From positions 1-9,831 of the forward strand of contig JAEZHL010000370.1 of the NCBI GenBank assembly GCA_023416575.1: DNA of 9,831 bases. The letters run 5' to 3'. This stretch comes from Pseudomonadota bacterium. GTDB taxonomy: Bacteria; Pseudomonadota; Alphaproteobacteria; Rhizobiales; Hyphomicrobiaceae. The position numbers and the translations under genes were made by a program. Position 1 is the first letter of the stretch. The number at the start of each line of letters is the position of its first letter. Below, one piece after another: positions 6,401-9,831 of this stretch. The notes beneath the pieces are model-generated. The model saw nothing but the letters and a program-made list of their open reading frames with translations. It was not told the DNA's origin and did not search any database.

Positions 6401-6900
6401 CGCTGCAGGTCGCGTTCAAGAACCTCAAGAGCATCAGCTCAACCCAGGCAACCGGCGTGAAGTACTTCGCCCTGCCGAACGTGCTGCTGTTCCAGTTCCT
6501 GTTCGCGCTCCTGTCGCCTGTGATCGACCTCGTCCTGGTGCTCAGCATCGCTGCGGATCTGTGGGACTACTACACGCGCTTCTCGCTGGAGCTCTCGGGG
6601 GGGACCTGGAATGTCCTGACCTATTGGCTGATGTTCCAGACGCTCGAGCTCGCGGTGGGTGCACTCGCGTTCCGGCTGGATCGCCGGGATGGACAATGGT
6701 CGCTGCTGCCGCTGATGGTGCTGCAGCGGTTCTGCTACCGCCAGCTCATCTATTGGGTGGCGCTGAAGGCGGCGGCAGCGGCAATCCGAGGTGGCGTCAT
6801 GGGTTGGGGCAAGCTGCAGCGGCGAGGCTTGGCCGAGATCGACTCGAGCGCTGGAGCGCCTCAGCTGGCCAGCGTCGGTGATGCCAGCACCAAGTCCTGA
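3493..6900 (+). CDS. trifunctional membrane polysaccharide synthase: GH18-like + NodB/CE4 deacetylase + GT2 glycosyltransferase
   Basis: A protein of 1135 residues. A membrane helix (about 24-46) is followed by a large periplasmic part. Residues about 90-400 are a GH18-like barrel (LLAYDEHW at 264-271), but its active-site block FAGVVIDFK (203-211) has K211 where the catalytic Glu belongs. Residues about 476-675 are a NodB/CE4 deacetylase with all motifs: TFDDGPS (481-487; base D483, metal ligand D484), H534 and H538 (NHTFTH), FRPPF (571-575), DPFDW (606-610) and LLHDGG (635-640; H637). A helix (703-729) leads to a cytoplasmic GT2 domain with VIVPAYNEE (751-759), DDG (783-785), DAD (834-836), AEDAD (924-928) and QRFRW (962-966), the mark of processive synthases. 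About three hydrophobic segments follow (990-1022, 1039-1060, 1073-1098). It should polymerise a sugar, probably GlcNAc, and deacetylate it, as PgaC and PgaB do separately. ATG 3493 follows a G-rich site. The polymer and linkage are not known. Confidence 0.92.
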   Translation: MSSEFNNPIFFDPKGRRGAIFRYAIWSSSLAGAAILLCFLFSIIATPNLPELRVALDASKLRPATIFSGPLSSQIALDLSQRRNAIPAETGSVDRYAFFNHWDESSFASLREHADSIDVLVPEWLHLSGSTGEIRRDDGRRENHVRLWLKKTAPHIRVLPLINNFDPTNSRWDGEGVAELLASEEARATLVHNLITFVSDGAFAGVVIDFKSIPDAALESYLGFIDELRHAFESHGLQVNAVLPAYETRIEIERLAAAANKVILLAYDEHWEGGAEGPLAPQGWFEAQLKERFKIVDGSQIVVAIGSYAVDWSSTGEGRRLPVPAAWDLAAEAGAQVRFDSTVLNPTFAYQDETERRHTVWMLDGVTAFNQIGAALAMSPGGIALWRLGTEDPTVWEVFGRGREPNQTTVSRLEHVEASRGVVYKGEGEVLKAADRVSDGRRTLEYDARYNLITNETMTTLPRSMTITRWGHSTEKLIALTFDDGPSRTYTPEILRILRQKDAKATFFVVGANAALEPGILRAIYADGHDIGNHTFTHPNLTEIPAAQLDLELNATQRVLESKLGVRTVLFRPPFVKDVEPETRDQARTLVSSAALGYITIGLKIDPFDWERPGAQEIISRTLDYATGQRGNIVLLHDGGGDRSQTVEALPQLIDELRARGFRLVTISELLGLSRDVVMPPLPDDGRYVSWINGLGFSLARQLTIALGAVFAFGIVLGTIRLLLVAIAAKVQSRRDLKRMGINWRPRSTTVIVPAYNEEKVICDCISSLLKSRGVEFDIMVIDDGSSDRTSEVARKAFGDHPRVKILRKPNGGKASALNWAIARTDAEIFVAIDADTRLEPDAIAQLVRHFGDHSVGAVAGAVYVGNTSRLMTRFQALEYITSQNLDRRALELVNGIIVVPGAIGAWRRSAVAQVGGYDTDTLAEDADLTLKLERADWKVICEPNAIAVTEAPETVEQFLKQRFRWMYGTLQVAFKNLKSISSTQATGVKYFALPNVLLFQFLFALLSPVIDLVLVLSIAADLWDYYTRFSLELSGGTWNVLTYWLMFQTLELAVGALAFRLDRRDGQWSLLPLMVLQRFCYRQLIYWVALKAAAAAIRGGVMGWGKLQRRGLAEIDSSAGAPQLASVGDASTKS

Positions 6901-7001
6901 TGAGGGAGCAGGCAACTGCGCGATTCGCGCGCTGATGGGGAGAGCCGTTTCAGTCCGCCGGCGGCTTCGCCTGACGCGCACCGGTTGGCGCATCGCCAAT
7001 A

Positions 7002-7041
7002 AGAACAGCGCCACGCTCAGCAATGAGCGCGGCGCTGTTCT
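7002..7041. terminator. long GNRA-capped hairpin between convergent genes
   Basis: AGAACAGCGCC (7002-7012) pairs perfectly with GGCGCTGTTCT (7031-7041). After an A/C mismatch (7013/7030), CGCTCA (7014-7019) pairs with TGAGCG (7024-7029) around a GCAA tetraloop, for 17 pairs in all. A smaller hairpin, TTGGCG-CAT-CGCCAA (6985-6999), comes just before it, and a third (7064-7087) lies next to the stop of the bcsS-like gene. No T tract follows on either strand. It most likely ends or protects transcripts of both the synthase (+) and the bcsS-like gene (-). Confidence 0.6.
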
Positions 7042-7094
7042 GCGTTGGAGACACTCGGAAGCTGCACCCCGGTCGGAGCCGAGGTGCGCCTCGA

Positions 7095-7877
7095 TCAGAA
7101 CACCAGGCTAAGGCCGATGCCGGCATAGGTGCCGTCGCCGCCCTGGGTGCTGCTGTGGCCCTTGTCCTCGTCGACGAACTGATGGCCGACGTTCACTGAC
7201 ACCTCGCTCGTCAGGGCCGGGGTCAGCTCGAAACGCACGGTGGCGAAGCCGCCGAGTCGACGCGCCTCGAATCCTTCGTTGCCCATGGCGATGACTTCGG
7301 GGCCGATGACGAAGCGCCCGGAATTGTAGCCGATACGGGCGCGCGTCCAGTAGCTGTCGAACGCGGTCGAGTACGAGCCGTGAAGGTTGAAATAGAACGG
7401 CGAGGCGTAGGCCGAGGAGAGATCAGCGGCGACTTTGAAGCCGACCTCGCTGCCGTTGATGTCGGCCGTCGGATCGTTGGGCGTCAGGTCGTAATCCTGG
7501 TACTCGACACCCACGTAACCGGAGAACGTCATGTGCTCGCGGTGCCACATGTAGCCGATCATGAGATCGCCCTGCAGGCCGTCGCCGTCGACGACCCCGC
7601 CGGGAGCGGATGCGCTGTCATACTCGTACATCGGCACGCCCGCGAAGCCGCGGAGCAAGAAGCCGTCCTTGCCGAGATCGCCGTTCAGCGCGAACAGGAC
7701 GCCCGAATAGAAGTAGGATGAGTCCTTCGACCAGCCCGAGCCGGAATACGACACCGTCGATTTCGGGGTTGCGGCAGGGCCGTAGCCATTATCCTTCATC
7801 CCGCCGGCTTCGGCTGCGCCCGCCAAGGCAACAAGGCCCATCAGCGGCGCGCATGCGCCGGCGATCGCTCTCTTCAT
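7095..7877 (-). CDS. bcsS: BcsS-type outer-membrane beta-barrel protein (cellulose biosynthesis-associated)
   Basis: A protein of 260 residues. It begins with a Sec signal peptide (MKRAIAGACAPLMGLVALAG, predicted cut after AEA at 22-24). The mature part alternates polar and hydrophobic residues as beta-barrels do and ends in LSLVF, the terminal Phe typical of outer-membrane proteins. The stretches SKDSSYFYSGVLFALNGDLGK, YQDYDLTPNDPTA and YSTAFDSYW are those I associate with BcsS, a family annotated as cellulose biosynthesis protein in alphaproteobacteria; its molecular role is not established. ATG 7877 is chosen over an upstream start because GGGGAG lies seven to eight bases before it and the signal peptide then begins correctly. 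It converges on the synthase gene. No bcsA, bcsB or bcsC is visible, so here it may help export or anchor the polymer made by the fusion enzyme. Assignment to the family is from memory of its sequence. Confidence 0.8.
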   Translation of the reverse strand: MKRAIAGACAPLMGLVALAGAAEAGGMKDNGYGPAATPKSTVSYSGSGWSKDSSYFYSGVLFALNGDLGKDGFLLRGFAGVPMYEYDSASAPGGVVDGDGLQGDLMIGYMWHREHMTFSGYVGVEYQDYDLTPNDPTADINGSEVGFKVAADLSSAYASPFYFNLHGSYSTAFDSYWTRARIGYNSGRFVIGPEVIAMGNEGFEARRLGGFATVRFELTPALTSEVSVNVGHQFVDEDKGHSSTQGGDGTYAGIGLSLVF

Positions 7878-8099
7878 GGAATTCTCCCCTTTTGTAGGCC
7901 CCCGCAGTGCCCGGAATCGGCAACGAGAAGATCGACACTGATTTGCGACGATGGTCAAGCGACGGACGGGTTAGAATTTCCCGAATTATGTAGTATTCAT
8001 CGCGACCGTGTTCCATGCGCATCAGTCACAAGGGAAGTTAAAAAACGGCTAAGTTTCTGTGAGTCTGCCCTTGCGGTCGGCATGCGTCGGCGGGTGAAG

Positions 8100-8134
8100 G
8101 TGACAATCCATTTCCGAACCGATATCTCCCGCCA
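8100..8134 (+). promoter_or_regulatory. candidate promoter for the ABC-F gene, leaderless mRNA possible
   Basis: GTGACA (8100-8105) resembles a -35 box and TATCTC (8123-8128) a -10 box, with a 17-base spacer. The -10 box ends six bases before the ATG at 8135, so transcription would begin at or next to the start codon. No ribosome-binding site precedes that ATG, as expected for a leaderless mRNA. The -10 match is only moderate. Confidence 0.35.
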
Positions 8135-9831
8135 ATGCTGCACATCAACGATCTGACATTCCGCATCGAAGGTAAGCCCGTCTTTGATGGTGCCACGGCG
8201 GGCATCCCAGCAGGGCACAAGGTTGGACTGGTCGGCCGTAACGGTGCCGGCAAGACCACCTTGTTGCGGCTCATCACGGGCGAGCTTTCCCCGGATGGCG
8301 GCTCCATCGGCTTCCCGAAGCATACGCGGGTCGGCTATGTGGCCCAGGAGGCCCCCGGTGGCGACGACAGCCTGATCGACTGGGTTCTCTCCGCCGACCG
8401 CGAGCGCGCCGACCTGCTGGCCGAGGCCGAGACGGCGACCGATCCGCACCGGATCGCCGATATTCACCAGCGGCTCGCTGACATCGATGCCCATTCCGCA
8501 CCGGCGCGTGCCGCACAGATTCTCGCAGGTCTCGGCTTCGACGAGGCGGCCCAGCGTCGGCCATGCCGCGAATACTCGGGCGGCTGGCGGATGCGCGTGG
8601 CGCTCGCCGCCGTGCTGTTTCTGGAGCCTGAGCTGCTGCTGCTCGACGAGCCGACCAACTACCTCGACCTCGAGGGTACGCTATGGCTCGAGAGCTATCT
8701 CGCGACGTACCCGCACAGCGTCCTGATCGTCAGCCACGACCGCGACCTCCTGAACCGGGTCGTCGGAGCGATTCTGCATCTCGATCGTGGCAAGCTGGCC
8801 CTCTACACGGGCACCTATGACGACTTCGAGGATGCGCGCCGGGAACGGCAGGGCCAGGAGCTGAAGCTCAAGAAGCGGCAGGACGACGAACGCCGGCGCA
8901 TCGAGGCGTTCATTGCCCGCTTCAAGGCGAAAGCGAGCAAGGCGGCGCAGGCGCAGAGCCGCGTCAAGGCGCTCGCCCGCATGAAGCCGATCGTGGCGCA
9001 GGTGGAAGACCGGGTGGTGCCGTTCGTCTTCCCGAAGGCCGACAAGCCGCTCGCCAGCCCGCTGCTGCGGCTCGAGGATGCCGTCGCCGGATACGATCCG
9101 GAGAAGCCGGTGCTGCGCGGTCTCAATCTGCGCATCGACAACGACGACCGCATCGCGCTGCTGGGTCAGAACGGCAATGGCAAGAGTACGTTCGCGAAGC
9201 TGATCTCGGGCCGCCTGGCGCCGCTGGCAGGTGACGTGTACGGCGCCAATCGCATCGAGGTCGGCTACTTCGCCCAGCATCAGCTCGATGAGGTCGATCC
9301 GAACAAGACGCCCTACGACTACATCGCCCGTCTGATGCCGGAGGCGACCGAGGCGCAGAAGCGGACGCGGCTCGGCGGCTACGGGTTCGGGATCGACAAG
9401 GCGGACACGCGCTGCGCGAACCTGTCAGGTGGCGAGAAGGCGCGGCTTCTCTTCATGCTGACCGCCTTCAAGGGGCCGCACCTCCTGATCCTCGACGAGC
9501 CAACGAACCACCTCGACGTCGACAGCCGCGAGGCGCTGATGCAGGCCATCAACGAGTTCGAGGGCGCCGTTATCATCATCAGCCACGACCGGCATCTGGT
9601 GGAGGCGACGGCAGACCGGCTGTGGATCGTGCGCGATGGCACGGTGAAGTCGTTCGACGGTGATATGGACGCTTATCGCCAGTTGCTGCTCGCCGAGCGC
9701 GGGGGGCGCAACCGCGAGCGCGCGAAGGATGCGGCGTCCGCGGAGAGCCGGGTCGGCCGTGCCGAGCAGAGGCGGGCCGCCGCGGAACGGAGGGCGGAGC
9801 TCGCGCCACTGAAGAAGGCGATGCAAACGGC
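8135..9831 (+). CDS. yheS: ABC-F family ATPase, YheS type (3' partial)
   Basis: A soluble protein with two ATP-binding cassettes and no membrane domain; the first 565 codons are visible, against about 620-640 expected. First cassette: Walker A GRNGAGKT (34-41), signature YSGGW (147-151), Walker B LLLLDEPTNYLD with E172, switch SHD (200-202). A basic helical linker follows (about 235-300), with RFKAKASKAAQAQSRVKA. Second cassette: GQNGNGKS (344-351), LSGGE (430-434), LDEPTNHLD with E455, SHD (483-485). The charged C-terminal coiled coil has just begun at the edge. SGGWRMR, YFAQHQL and the FDGDM stretch after the second cassette match YheS rather than EttA. ABC-F proteins bind the ribosomal E site and act on stalled or slow translation; the exact job of YheS is less settled. 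ATG 8135 aligns with the family N-terminus but has no ribosome site. It is a conserved housekeeping gene with no evident link to the polysaccharide genes. Confidence 0.93.
   Translation, partial: MLHINDLTFRIEGKPVFDGATAGIPAGHKVGLVGRNGAGKTTLLRLITGELSPDGGSIGFPKHTRVGYVAQEAPGGDDSLIDWVLSADRERADLLAEAETATDPHRIADIHQRLADIDAHSAPARAAQILAGLGFDEAAQRRPCREYSGGWRMRVALAAVLFLEPELLLLDEPTNYLDLEGTLWLESYLATYPHSVLIVSHDRDLLNRVVGAILHLDRGKLALYTGTYDDFEDARRERQGQELKLKKRQDDERRRIEAFIARFKAKASKAAQAQSRVKALARMKPIVAQVEDRVVPFVFPKADKPLASPLLRLEDAVAGYDPEKPVLRGLNLRIDNDDRIALLGQNGNGKSTFAKLISGRLAPLAGDVYGANRIEVGYFAQHQLDEVDPNKTPYDYIARLMPEATEAQKRTRLGGYGFGIDKADTRCANLSGGEKARLLFMLTAFKGPHLLILDEPTNHLDVDSREALMQAINEFEGAVIIISHDRHLVEATADRLWIVRDGTVKSFDGDMDAYRQLLLAERGGRNRERAKDAASAESRVGRAEQRRAAAERRAELAPLKKAMQT

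Noticed and set aside
6439..7023. - strand open frame of 194 codons over the synthase C-terminus
   Set aside because: It overlaps the GT2 QRFRW and membrane segments and runs through the intergenic hairpin; Arg/Gln-rich shadow.
7953..7958. TTGACC (- strand) as a -35 box for the bcsS-like gene
   Set aside because: At a 17-base spacing the -10 position reads TCGATC, a poor match. CATAAT further upstream on the same strand has no -35 partner. The promoter could not be placed.
8681..9280. - strand open frame of 199 codons inside the ABC-F gene
   Set aside because: It is antisense to the first Walker B, the linker and the second Walker A; the + strand reading is unambiguous.

Overview
The window looks like chromosomal DNA from a GC-rich alphaproteobacterium, most likely of the order Hyphomicrobiales (Rhizobiales). 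The reasons are strong G/C bias at third codon positions, a BcsS-type outer-membrane protein, a GH18-like/NodB/GT2 fusion synthase of a kind I associate with this group, and a YheS-type ABC-F ATPase. No rRNA, tRNA, insertion sequence, phage gene or CRISPR array was found.

Layout from left to right: (1) the last 49 codons of an unidentified + strand gene. (2) An intergenic stretch with a run of 12 C in a hairpin loop, followed by a strong intrinsic terminator; together these could be a small RNA or a structured 3' UTR. (3) An aldo/keto reductase of the DkgB type (+). (4) A Tat-exported DUF3131-type protein (-), convergent with the reductase and separated from it by a shared hairpin. (5) Divergent from it, a small membrane-anchored protein of unknown function (+). 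(6) An A+T-rich leader carrying overlapping inverted repeats that look like an operator. (7) A 1135-residue membrane enzyme (+) joining a GH18-like domain, a NodB/CE4 polysaccharide deacetylase and a processive GT2 glycosyltransferase. (8) A long hairpin between convergent genes. (9) A BcsS-type outer-membrane beta-barrel (-). (10) A YheS-type ABC-F ATPase (+), which may be translated from a leaderless mRNA and is cut by the window end.

Genes 4 to 9 read as an envelope polysaccharide locus. The fusion enzyme could polymerise a sugar, probably an N-acetylhexosamine, on the cytoplasmic side of the inner membrane and deacetylate the chain in the periplasm. This is the work of PgaC and PgaB in the poly-N-acetylglucosamine system, placed here in one chain. 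The DUF3131 protein, the small anchored protein and the BcsS-like barrel would be periplasmic or outer-membrane accessories. No PgaA, PgaD, BcsB or BcsC gene is visible. The GH18-like domain appears to have lost its catalytic glutamate, so it may bind polymer rather than cut it. The polymer's identity and the cooperation of these genes are inference. The reductase and the ABC-F gene look like unrelated housekeeping neighbours.
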